Shown here: one piece after another, positions 31,592 through 38,935 of the stretch | Numbering within the stretch: the first letter of the stretch is position 1 | Layout: each line of letters starts with the position of its first letter | NCBI GenBank assembly: GCA_913052635.1 | Contig: CAJXDE010000009.1 | Coordinates: forward strand, 1-38,935 | From: an uncultured Halieaceae bacterium | Lineage (GTDB): Bacteria > Pseudomonadota > Gammaproteobacteria > Pseudomonadales > Halieaceae | DNA: 38,935 nucleotides | Direction: 5' to 3' | Notes under the pieces: generated by a model | The model's database searches: none | What the model was told of the DNA's origin: nothing | The model's input: the letters and a program-made list of their open reading frames with translations, nothing else | Made by a program: the position numbers and the translations under genes

Positions 31592-31658
31592 GCAGTGTTT
31601 TACCCACCCACCACCACGTCGGTCGCAGACAAGGTGGTGCTAAAAAAGGAGCCAGACC

Positions 31659-32351
31659 ATGGCTGACTTTATTGTTGTTGCAGAGGCGCGAGCCGACGCG
31701 GGGAAAGGTGCGAGCCGCCGCCTGCGTCGTCTCGAGGGGAAACTGCCCGCCGTCATTTATGGGGCGAATAAGCCCGCGCAGAGCTTGACGCTGATCCGCA
31801 AGGATTTCGAGCATATGTTGGAAAACGAAGCCTGCTTCAGTTCCATTCTCGAAGTTCAGGTCGGTGGTGAATCTGAAAACGCCATCATTAAGGATATCCA
31901 GCGTCACCCCGCAAAAGGCTTTCCCATGCACGCCGACTTCCTTCGCATCCGCATGGATCAGGCGATTAAGGTGAATGTGCCCCTGCACTTTATTAACGAA
32001 GAGCAGTGCGCTGGCGTCAAACTTGAAGGTGGCATGATTCAGAAGCAGGCAACGGATATCGAAATTCAGTGTCTGCCCAAGGATCTTCCGGAATATCTCG
32101 AAGTCGATATGCTCGAGGTCGAAATGGGTCAGATCGTCCACTTGTCTGACATCACGCTTCCCGAAGGCGTCACCTCTACCGCGCTGGAACAAGGTGAAGA
32201 GTATGACCTCACTATTGCCTCTGTTGTTGCGCCAAGAGCCGCGAAAGAGGTCGAAGATGTTGAAGCGGATGGCGAGACCGGTGGTGAAGCGGAAGGTGAT
32301 GGCGTTGAGGCGGCATCCTCTGATGACACCGGAGACGGCAGCGAGGACTGA
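31659..32351 (+). CDS. rplY: 50S ribosomal protein bL25 (CTC family, C-terminal extension)
   Basis: 230 aa; GKGASRRLRRLEGKLPAVIYGANKPAQSLTL; acidic C-terminal tail; prs-rplY-pth synteny. Confidence 0.95.
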   Translation: MADFIVVAEARADAGKGASRRLRRLEGKLPAVIYGANKPAQSLTLIRKDFEHMLENEACFSSILEVQVGGESENAIIKDIQRHPAKGFPMHADFLRIRMDQAIKVNVPLHFINEEQCAGVKLEGGMIQKQATDIEIQCLPKDLPEYLEVDMLEVEMGQIVHLSDITLPEGVTSTALEQGEEYDLTIASVVAPRAAKEVEDVEADGETGGEAEGDGVEAASSDDTGDGSED

Positions 32352-32358
32352 TTAAGCC

Positions 32359-32967
32359 TTGTCTGCCATCCGACTCATCGTCGGGCTCGGCAATCCCGGC
32401 ACGCAATACGAAGGCACTCGGCATAATGCCGGCGCCTTTTTTGTGCGCCGTCTTGCCACACAATTCGGGTTAACGCTAGCCGCGGACCGCAACGCAGTGG
32501 GCGAGTCAGCGCGAGGCACTGTCGCTGGACACGACCTGCGGCTGCTGATTCCCGAAACCTTTATGAACGAAAGTGGCCGATCGGTAGCCGCCATGGCGCG
32601 CTACTACCGCATCGAGACCGATGCAATTCTGATCGCCCACGACGAGCTCGATATTCCGCCTGGTGAGTCCCGATTCAAGTACGACGGCGGCCACGGTGGG
32701 CATAACGGTCTCAGGGATATCATCCCTGCACTGGGAGGTCACCGTGACTTCTGGCGATTGCGCATTGGCATCGGCCACCCGGGCTCAGCCAAAAAAGTGT
32801 CTGACTGGGTACTGAGCAAGGCCTCCACCGCTGATCAGGCCGCCATTGAGGCCAGCACTGAAGCAGCCATCAGTGCACTACCAATGTTGCTAGACGGTGA
32901 AGACGTAAAAGCCATGACAGCGCTGCACAGCGAGAGCTATGCCGCCCAGCCATCTCAAGAGGAATAA
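32359..32967 (+). CDS. pth: Peptidyl-tRNA hydrolase
   Basis: 202 aa; [50 protein letters not shown] start. Confidence 0.97.
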   Translation: MSAIRLIVGLGNPGTQYEGTRHNAGAFFVRRLATQFGLTLAADRNAVGESARGTVAGHDLRLLIPETFMNESGRSVAAMARYYRIETDAILIAHDELDIPPGESRFKYDGGHGGHNGLRDIIPALGGHRDFWRLRIGIGHPGSAKKVSDWVLSKASTADQAAIEASTEAAISALPMLLDGEDVKAMTALHSESYAAQPSQEE

Positions 32968-32972
32968 TTGGC

Positions 32973-34067
32973 ATGGGAATTCAATGTGGCATCGTCGGTT
33001 TACCCAACGTGGGTAAATCCACTTTGTTTAATGCGCTCACGCAAGCGGGTATCGACGCGGAGAATTTCCCGTTTTGCACCATCGAACCCAACACAGGCGT
33101 TGTGCCCATCCCGGACTCAAGGCAGGGGCAAATTGCTGAACTGGTATCTCCCGAGCGGAACATTCCCGCCACCATGGAATTTGTGGATATCGCCGGATTG
33201 GTAGCGGGCGCCTCGAAGGGCGAAGGTCTCGGCAATCAATTTCTGGCAAATATTCGGGAAACCGATGCGATCGCCCATGTCGTGCGCTGCTTCGAGGATC
33301 CCAACGTCATTCATGTAGCCAACAAAATTGACCCGCTGGCGGACATTGAGACGATCAACACAGAGCTTGCTCTGGCAGATTTGGAGTCCTGTGAGAAGCA
33401 GCTCTCCAAAGTGGTGCGCACAGCCAAGAGCGGCGACAAGGAAGCGGTCGCACTGAAGGCACTCCTTGAGGACAAGCTGTTACCCCAGTTGAACGAAGCG
33501 CAGCCGGCTCGCGCGCTGACGCTCGATGACAATGACTGGGCTCGCGTAAAAACCTTGCACTTATTAACCACCAAGCCGACGATGTATATCGCCAACGTGG
33601 CGGAGGATGGCTTCGAGGGTAACCCTCACCTGGAAGCTGTCAGGGCTCACGCCGCCGCAGAGAATGCAGGCGTCGTAGTGATCTGTAACAAGCTCGAATC
33701 CGAGATCATCGAGCTGGATGATGAAGAAAAAATCGACTTCCTCGCCGAGATGGGCATGGAAGAACCGGGGCTCAATCGGGTCATTCGTGCTGGCTACGAG
33801 TTACTCAACCTACAAACCTACTTCACCGCAGGACCCAATGAAGTTCGCGCCTGGACTATCCGCGTGGGCTTCACCGCGCCGGAGGCCGCCGCGGTCATTC
33901 ATACCGACTTTCAGAAAGGCTTTATTCGCGCTGAGGTGATTAGCTTCGAGGACTACGTGACGCATCGGGGCGAACAGGGCGCCAAGGATGCCGGTCGCTG
34001 GAGACTGGAAGGCAAGGAATATGTCGTTGCGGATGGCGACGTTATCCACTTCCGCTTCAATGTCTGA
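32973..34067 (+). CDS. ychF: Redox-regulated ATPase YchF (Obg family)
   Basis: 364 aa; [41 protein letters not shown]. Confidence 0.98.
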   Translation: MGIQCGIVGLPNVGKSTLFNALTQAGIDAENFPFCTIEPNTGVVPIPDSRQGQIAELVSPERNIPATMEFVDIAGLVAGASKGEGLGNQFLANIRETDAIAHVVRCFEDPNVIHVANKIDPLADIETINTELALADLESCEKQLSKVVRTAKSGDKEAVALKALLEDKLLPQLNEAQPARALTLDDNDWARVKTLHLLTTKPTMYIANVAEDGFEGNPHLEAVRAHAAAENAGVVVICNKLESEIIELDDEEKIDFLAEMGMEEPGLNRVIRAGYELLNLQTYFTAGPNEVRAWTIRVGFTAPEAAAVIHTDFQKGFIRAEVISFEDYVTHRGEQGAKDAGRWRLEGKEYVVADGDVIHFRFNV

Positions 34068-34068
34068 C

Positions 34069-35589
34069 CTAGCTTGCGACAAGCGCGCGGCTAATCGCCG
34101 CCCGCGTCTCCTCGGGCTGAATCACCGCGTCAATCTCGAGATAACTGGCGGCCTCAACTGCACGCCCTTTGTCATACATCTCGGCGAGTAACTTGTCATA
34201 TAAGGCCTGGCGCGCTCCCTCATCAGGCGCCCCGGCAAGTTCCTGACGAAAGCCCAGATGAACGGCCCCCTCTAAACCCATGGCACCAAACTCACCCTGC
34301 GGCCAGCTCACGGCATAGCGCGGTACCTCGAAGGATCCGCCGGTCATCGCCATGGCGCCGAGCCCATAAGCACGGCGCAAAAAGATCGCGACAATAGGTT
34401 GGGTGAGCGTGGCGCCTGCAATAAAGAGATCCGACATCAACCTCGGTGCACCCCCGGCCTCGCTTTCAGGGCCAACCATAAATCCGGGCGTATCAATCAG
34501 AGACACCACTGGCAGGCGCCATCTTTCCGCCAGCTGGTAAAGGGCCGCCGCCTTGGTGGCAGACTCACCATCAATCGCGCCACCCAGATGACGACAGTCA
34601 CTCGCTAGTACTGCAACGGCACGACCCTCGACCCGGGAGAGACCTGTGATAATCGCGCGCCCCATGTCCGGTCGCGTCTCGATGAAAGACTCCGTATCGA
34701 AGAGATGTCGGATAATCTTGCGGACGTCGAAGGCATAGCGGCGATTAGTGGGCATCAGTGCGGCCAACTCTGACTGATCAGCTGCTTGCCAGTCCGCCAC
34801 TGAGCCCTGTACACAGGCGAGCACACGTTTCGCCATCAGTGTCGCCTCGGCCTCGTCGACGACCACAATATCCACCACCCCGTTTTCGCGATGCACTGAG
34901 ACCGGGCCAATGTCCTGCGGCTTCCAGCTACCGAGGCCACCGCCCTCGATCATTGCCGGCCCCGCCATACCAATACAGCTCGCCTCGGTGGCAATGCGAA
35001 GATCCGCAGCACCGAACAGCGCCGCGTTGCCGGCAAAGCAGTAGCCATGATTCACAGCTATGCGGGGTACCCGCCCTGCCAATGCCGCCCAACGATGAAA
35101 GGTGGGTACATTTAGCCCCGCCATCGACACCCACACATCGGTATCACCCGGTCGACCACCGCCGCCCTCGGTGTAAATCACGATGGGCAAGTCATCCTGC
35201 TCGGAGATCTCCAGCAGCCGATCAATTTTGCGATGATGGAAGTATCCCTGAGTGCCCGCTAGCACCGTGTAATCATTAATGATCAGCGCCGTTTGGCTCT
35301 GCTCAATGGGAAACAGCTCAGCGTTGACGGCGCCGACCGCCGTGATCACGGCATCCGCGGCGGTCTCTGCGTACAGCGCGTCACCCTCGCGCCGCGTCCG
35401 CTGGGCCGCAACCGCCAACTGACCGTACTCCGACACGGCGCCGCCATCGGTGAGATCAGCGAGGTTCTCCCGCGCAGTGCGCCCCCCACGGGCATGCCGC
35501 TTATCGACCGCCGCGGCGCGCGCCTCGTCAGTCGTCTTCGCAAGCCTGTTCTGTAACCCAGCGTAGGGGTCGTTTTGTTGGTCACTCAT
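34069..35589 (-). CDS. Acyl-CoA carboxylase carboxyltransferase subunit (PccB/AccD-like), no biotin carboxylase partner in window
   Basis: 506 aa; ARGGRTARENLADLTDGG, ALIINDYTVLAGTQGYFHHRKIDRLLEISEQDDLPIVIYTEGGGGRPGD, LPVVSLIDTPGFMVGPESEAGG. Confidence 0.88.
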   Translation of the reverse strand: MSDQQNDPYAGLQNRLAKTTDEARAAAVDKRHARGGRTARENLADLTDGGAVSEYGQLAVAAQRTRREGDALYAETAADAVITAVGAVNAELFPIEQSQTALIINDYTVLAGTQGYFHHRKIDRLLEISEQDDLPIVIYTEGGGGRPGDTDVWVSMAGLNVPTFHRWAALAGRVPRIAVNHGYCFAGNAALFGAADLRIATEASCIGMAGPAMIEGGGLGSWKPQDIGPVSVHRENGVVDIVVVDEAEATLMAKRVLACVQGSVADWQAADQSELAALMPTNRRYAFDVRKIIRHLFDTESFIETRPDMGRAIITGLSRVEGRAVAVLASDCRHLGGAIDGESATKAAALYQLAERWRLPVVSLIDTPGFMVGPESEAGGAPRLMSDLFIAGATLTQPIVAIFLRRAYGLGAMAMTGGSFEVPRYAVSWPQGEFGAMGLEGAVHLGFRQELAGAPDEGARQALYDKLLAEMYDKGRAVEAASYLEIDAVIQPEETRAAISRALVAS

Positions 35590-35620
35590 GGGGGGCTTTC
35601 TGTCCGGTTAGCGAGCGGCT

Positions 35621-35655
35621 CCAGTCAGCACGGGTGAGCTGAAAGGGCTGACTGG
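35621..35655. promoter_or_regulatory. Perfect 9-bp inverted repeat CCAGTCAGC-N17-GCTGACTGG; candidate operator or leader hairpin
   Basis: Arms 35621-35629 and 35647-35655, directly abutting the -35 of the putative tRNA-Met promoter and 32 bp upstream of the carboxyltransferase ATG. Confidence 0.6.
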
Positions 35656-35684
35656 TTGACTTCAATCACGGAGTTTTGCAGAAT
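35656..35684 (+). promoter_or_regulatory. Putative sigma70 promoter of tRNA-Met with GC-rich discriminator
   Basis: TTGACT (35656-35661), 17-bp spacer, CAGAAT (35679-35684), followed by CGCGCGCC, as in stringently controlled stable-RNA promoters. Confidence 0.6.
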
Positions 35685-35710
35685 CGCGCGCCTCACAGAT
35701 TTCCTTATGT

Positions 35711-35787
35711 GGCTACGTAGCTCAGCTGGTTAGAGCACAGCATTCATAATGCTGGGGTCGGTGGTTCAAGTCCACCCGTAGCTACCA
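35711..35787 (+). tRNA. tRNA-Met, elongator (anticodon CAT)
   Basis: Cloverleaf: GGCTACG...CGTAGCT-A-CCA (G1:U72); CAGCA-TTCATAA-TGCTG anticodon arm; GGTGG-TTCAAGT-CCACC T arm. Confidence 0.95.
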
Positions 35788-35806
35788 TCCCTCCTCACTT
35801 TACCCG

Positions 35807-35986
35807 TTACGATTTGCCGTTAGACGTATCGTCTAGAGTTGCCTTGCGTTTATTGGGTAACAAGATTCGCTTCACGAGGCCATCCACTCCCGTTTCACGA
35901 CAAGTGAACAGCTTCGACGCCAGCCAGCCGAATAACTGAGCTTTGGTCTCCAGATAACGTTGTTTTAACTCTGAACGTTGAGTCAC
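35807..35986 (-). CDS. Uncharacterised 59-aa small ORF immediately downstream of the molybdopterin enzyme
   Basis: GTG at 35986 directly after the TAG stop (35989-35987) of the upstream gene, GGAG 8 nt upstream; MTQRSELKQRYLETKAQLFGWLASKLFTCRETGVDGLVKRILLPNKRKATLDDTSNGKS*; absent from the supplied track because it is just under 60 aa. Confidence 0.5.
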   Translation of the reverse strand: MTQRSELKQRYLETKAQLFGWLASKLFTCRETGVDGLVKRILLPNKRKATLDDTSNGKS

Positions 35987-38173
35987 CTACGCCGCTCCGA
36001 TGGCATCGGGTTTTGCGGCTTTCACGACCCTCCCCGGAAAACCTTTGAAATGGGGGATGCCCTGCTCGTGATCCAGAAGCTCGTCGTCGTCCGAGCACAG
36101 CACCGCATCGCTCGACAAAAACGCGCCGGCCAGCGTTTCGGTATCTGTCGCCTCCGGGTACCACCAACCATGTGGCACCCGCAGATGCCCCGTTTTCATA
36201 TTGGGCTGCACTGAAAGCTCCGCGCTCACTGCACCGTAAGCGGTTTGCAGCTCAATCCACTCACCGTCTGTGAGGGCTTCTCGTTTCGCATCATCAGGGT
36301 GCATATAGATCCTGGGCACCGGACACCGGTCTCTGAGCTCTTTAATGTTGCGTTGCCCAGTCTGAAAAAACGGATCCTCGCGCACACCGTTGAATACCAA
36401 GTAGGGGAACTCCTCTGACGTCGCCGGTCCCGGGCGGAAGTAAGGCAAGGGATCGAAACCCAGATCCCCCAGCACCGAGGAGGACAGCTCGACTTTGCCT
36501 GAAGGTGTGGCAAAGCCGGTCTTGCGATACTTGCGATAGCGCACGGGTGGAATCTCCATGAAACCCTGCGCCTCGAAATTTGAGAAGCTGCGGCCGGAAC
36601 GCGACAAACGGTAGTCGAGCACCTCGTCATGGGTGGACCAGGGGAACCACTCTTCGAAGCCAAAACGCACGGCGAGATCCCGCCAGAATTGGTAGCTGTT
36701 ACTGGCCTGCTCGGGCGGTTCTGCAACCTTCTGGGAGAGCCCGAGTCGCGTGGTCCAGCTCCAGGTGTCTGCAATGTGATTGCGTTCCGAGAAGGCATCG
36801 CCGGGTAGCACATAGTCCGCCATCATGGCGGTCGGCGTCATAAATAGCTCATGGGCAACGATCAGGTCCTGGTTCAACATCGCCTTATGAATCTGGTGTT
36901 GATTGGGATAGCTCATGAGTGCGTTGTTACCGAGCGCAAAAAACGCTTTGATCGGATACGGATCCTCATAGGCCATAGCACGAAACACCTCGCTCGGGTT
37001 CGCCATATGGCAGCCCATCACGATATCGGCGTAGGGATATCCCCAGACTTTTTCCGTAGGCGCCTTGAGCATCTCGGCGACCCGATACGTATAGGCGGGG
37101 TGCTTTTCATATCCCAGCTGTTTGGCCTTTTGATCATCAGAGAGCACATCGTGAAGTGCCAGTTCGGACTCAGGAATCATGTCTGGATTGAAGCCGCCCA
37201 GCGTTTCCCCCCCCACGACATCCAAATTGCCGGTCACCGCACGCAAAATCGAGTGCAAGCGGATCGCAGACGTCGACGAAATTTGCATATCGGTGATGGG
37301 CGTCCAGGGAATGATGGCCCCGTCGGCCGTCGCATAGAGGCGCGCGGCCTCTGCAATTAGCGCCTGATCGACGCCTGTGATTGCTGACACCCTCTCAAGT
37401 GGATACTCGTCGACACGTGCCTTGAGTTCATCGAATCCCGTGCACCACTTGGCCACAAATTTCTTATCGTGAAGTCCCTCGTCGAAAATCACTTTCAGCC
37501 AGCCCAGGCACATCGCTGCGTCGGTGCCCGAACGCAGTCTCAGATGCACATCGGCCACCTCTGCCTGTTCCGATACACGGGGATCAAGCACGATGACCTT
37601 GGCACCCCGTGCCCGTGCGGCTTCGATCATGTTGTAGATCGGCGTCCAGGAATGCTTCTTAGGATTGTGGCCGAACAACACGATGCAGTTGGTGTTCTGG
37701 AAGTCGCCCATGGGGAACCAACCATAGGTGAGGCGGTTGATAGCGGCCGTGTTACCCGCGCAGAGCGAGACGCCGCTGATCCAGTTTGGCGCGCCCAACA
37801 GATTCATAAAGCGCCGATCTGCGGCTTGCGTCGTCTGGGTATTCCATCCCGACGTCGACACCGCCATCCCTTCAGGTCCGCACTCGTTGACCACTTTCTT
37901 CAGACGCTCGGCGATCTCGTCCATCGCCTGCTCATAGCTGATCTCTTGCCAGCGATTCTTGCCGCGTTCACCGACTCGCTTCAGGGGCACGCGCAATCGA
38001 TCGGGCGCATTATGTATGCTCGGCGCTGCGACTCCTTTGAAGCAGATATTCTTGGCCAACAGGGGGTTGTCGTGCGCAATGACGCGGGTCACACGGCCAT
38101 CTTCTGACTCGGTTCTGACTTGGCAGCCGATGTCACAGATCGAGCAGATCGAGTAACCGGTTTTTGTGGTCAT
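35987..38173 (-). CDS. Molybdo/tungstopterin bis-MGD enzyme of the DMSO reductase superfamily, acetylene-hydratase-like
   Basis: 728 aa; N-terminal CSICDIGC...ICFKG [4Fe-4S] motif, RRFMNLLGAPNW.SGVSLCAGNTAAINR with putative Cys metal ligand, FMTPTAMMADYVLPGDAFSERN, C-terminal molydopterin dinucleotide-binding domain; no Tat signal. Confidence 0.9.
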   Translation of the reverse strand: MTTKTGYSICSICDIGCQVRTESEDGRVTRVIAHDNPLLAKNICFKGVAAPSIHNAPDRLRVPLKRVGERGKNRWQEISYEQAMDEIAERLKKVVNECGPEGMAVSTSGWNTQTTQAADRRFMNLLGAPNWISGVSLCAGNTAAINRLTYGWFPMGDFQNTNCIVLFGHNPKKHSWTPIYNMIEAARARGAKVIVLDPRVSEQAEVADVHLRLRSGTDAAMCLGWLKVIFDEGLHDKKFVAKWCTGFDELKARVDEYPLERVSAITGVDQALIAEAARLYATADGAIIPWTPITDMQISSTSAIRLHSILRAVTGNLDVVGGETLGGFNPDMIPESELALHDVLSDDQKAKQLGYEKHPAYTYRVAEMLKAPTEKVWGYPYADIVMGCHMANPSEVFRAMAYEDPYPIKAFFALGNNALMSYPNQHQIHKAMLNQDLIVAHELFMTPTAMMADYVLPGDAFSERNHIADTWSWTTRLGLSQKVAEPPEQASNSYQFWRDLAVRFGFEEWFPWSTHDEVLDYRLSRSGRSFSNFEAQGFMEIPPVRYRKYRKTGFATPSGKVELSSSVLGDLGFDPLPYFRPGPATSEEFPYLVFNGVREDPFFQTGQRNIKELRDRCPVPRIYMHPDDAKREALTDGEWIELQTAYGAVSAELSVQPNMKTGHLRVPHGWWYPEATDTETLAGAFLSSDAVLCSDDDELLDHEQGIPHFKGFPGRVVKAAKPDAIGAA

Positions 38174-38322
38174 ATTCAGCCGACAGTTTTAGTTTAAGGT
38201 GGCAACTTACCCGATCAGTATGTGTAGCTTGGATGTCGATCAGGCCTTACAAACCATACCCGCTGACACCTACCAGAATCAATGGTGGGCCGCATCAGGC
38301 AAGGCATGACAGGGAGAAACTC

Positions 38323-38935
38323 ATGACCGACTACGATCCCCTCGCCGCGTTGAGCGATATCCATACAAAGCGGGGATATCTGCTGCCCCACCACGGCCTG
38401 ATGGCGATTTCGACACCGCATCTGCTGGAGCGTTACGACTCACTCTACTCCGCGCTTGCGCTTGAGGAGAGACATCTCAGCCGTCACGCCCACGAGTTTG
38501 TGTGGCTAGGTGTGTTGATCAGTTGTCAGGAGTCCCTAGGAAGCCATCACGTTAAACGTTTCGTGGATGCGGGGGGCGATGCCGCGCATCTTGGCCTCGC
38601 CACCGCAATCAGCGCCATGGCTAAAGGCAGCGAGGGCTATCTGTTTGTTGAAGATCATTGGGTGCCCCATCTCCCCACTGCCAACCCACGCGAGCAGTAT
38701 CTCGCCGCGTTTACACAGCTGATCGGCCCCGTGCCGCCCGCATTGGCACACATGACAGCCTGTGCGGTGCATACCTGTTCAGGTAACTGGCGAGCTCTCA
38801 AGTGGCAAATTGAAGCGGCCTATCAGGTTGGGGTAAACGAATTGGAATTGGCTGAAGCACTCTCGCTCGCCATGTTCCCCGGCAGCGTGCCTTACTATGT
38901 GCGCGCCGCGGAGGTCTGGCGACAGCTGATCGTTG
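38323..38935 (+). CDS. Carboxymuconolactone decarboxylase/AhpD-like protein (3' truncated by window edge)
   Basis: ATG 38323 after AGGGAG; MTDYDPLAALSDIHTKRGYLLPHHGLMAIST...ACAVHTCSGNWRALKWQIEAAYQVGVNELELAEALSLAMFPGSVPYYVRAAEVWRQLIV; open to end of window. Confidence 0.65.
   Translation, partial: MTDYDPLAALSDIHTKRGYLLPHHGLMAISTPHLLERYDSLYSALALEERHLSRHAHEFVWLGVLISCQESLGSHHVKRFVDAGGDAAHLGLATAISAMAKGSEGYLFVEDHWVPHLPTANPREQYLAAFTQLIGPVPPALAHMTACAVHTCSGNWRALKWQIEAAYQVGVNELELAEALSLAMFPGSVPYYVRAAEVWRQLIV

Noticed and set aside
34758-35279. 173-aa ORF antisense to the carboxyltransferase
   Set aside because: Pro/Arg/Ser-rich shadow ORF with no start signal; the opposite strand is clearly coding.
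35818-35837. TAGACG-TAT-CGTCTA hairpin as a terminator between tRNA-Met and the small ORF
   Set aside because: No T-tract on either strand, and the hairpin lies within the 3' end of the 59-codon ORF; too short to call.
37469-38107. 212-aa ORF antisense to the molybdopterin enzyme
   Set aside because: Shadow ORF of a strongly conserved coding region; Arg/His-rich with no family resemblance.
35711-38935. Genomic island integrated at tRNA-Met
   Set aside because: No integrase, no repeat of the tRNA 3' end (TCCACCCGTAGCTACCA) seen downstream, and no mobility genes in the window.

Overview
The window looks like a gammaproteobacterial chromosome segment; a marine Cellvibrionales/Halieaceae-like host is only an inference from gene content. 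Positions 1-34067 are dense, syntenic housekeeping DNA: yrbG tail-kdsD-kdsC-lptC-lptA-lptB-rpoN-hpf-ptsN-rapZ-ptsO-mgtE-darP(yjgA), then on the minus strand yhdP-maf-mreD-mreC-mreB, then gatC-gatA-gatB, smr, cysZ, rhlB, a MATE pump, moeB/prmC/prfA/hemA (minus), and TPR lipoprotein-lolB-ispE-tRNA-Gln-prs-rplY-pth-ychF. Compared with the Pseudomonas-type gene order I recall, pmbA(tldE), tldD, the nitrilase gene and rng are missing between mgtE/darP and yhdP/maf. The accessory part is 34069-38935: an orphan acyl-CoA carboxyltransferase, tRNA-Met(CAT) with a recognisable promoter and an adjacent perfect inverted repeat, a molybdo/tungstopterin enzyme, and a divergent CMD/AhpD-like gene. The pterin enzyme strongly resembles acetylene hydratase (CxxCDxxC [4Fe-4S] motif, Cys metal ligand, no redox partner, no Tat signal). 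A 59-codon ORF not in the supplied track follows it immediately. Best candidates for something new are the acetylene-hydratase-like locus with its small ORF, the pmbA/tldD/rng excision, and an apparent ATT (or truncated) start of mreC. No CRISPR array, transposase, integrase or phage gene was seen.
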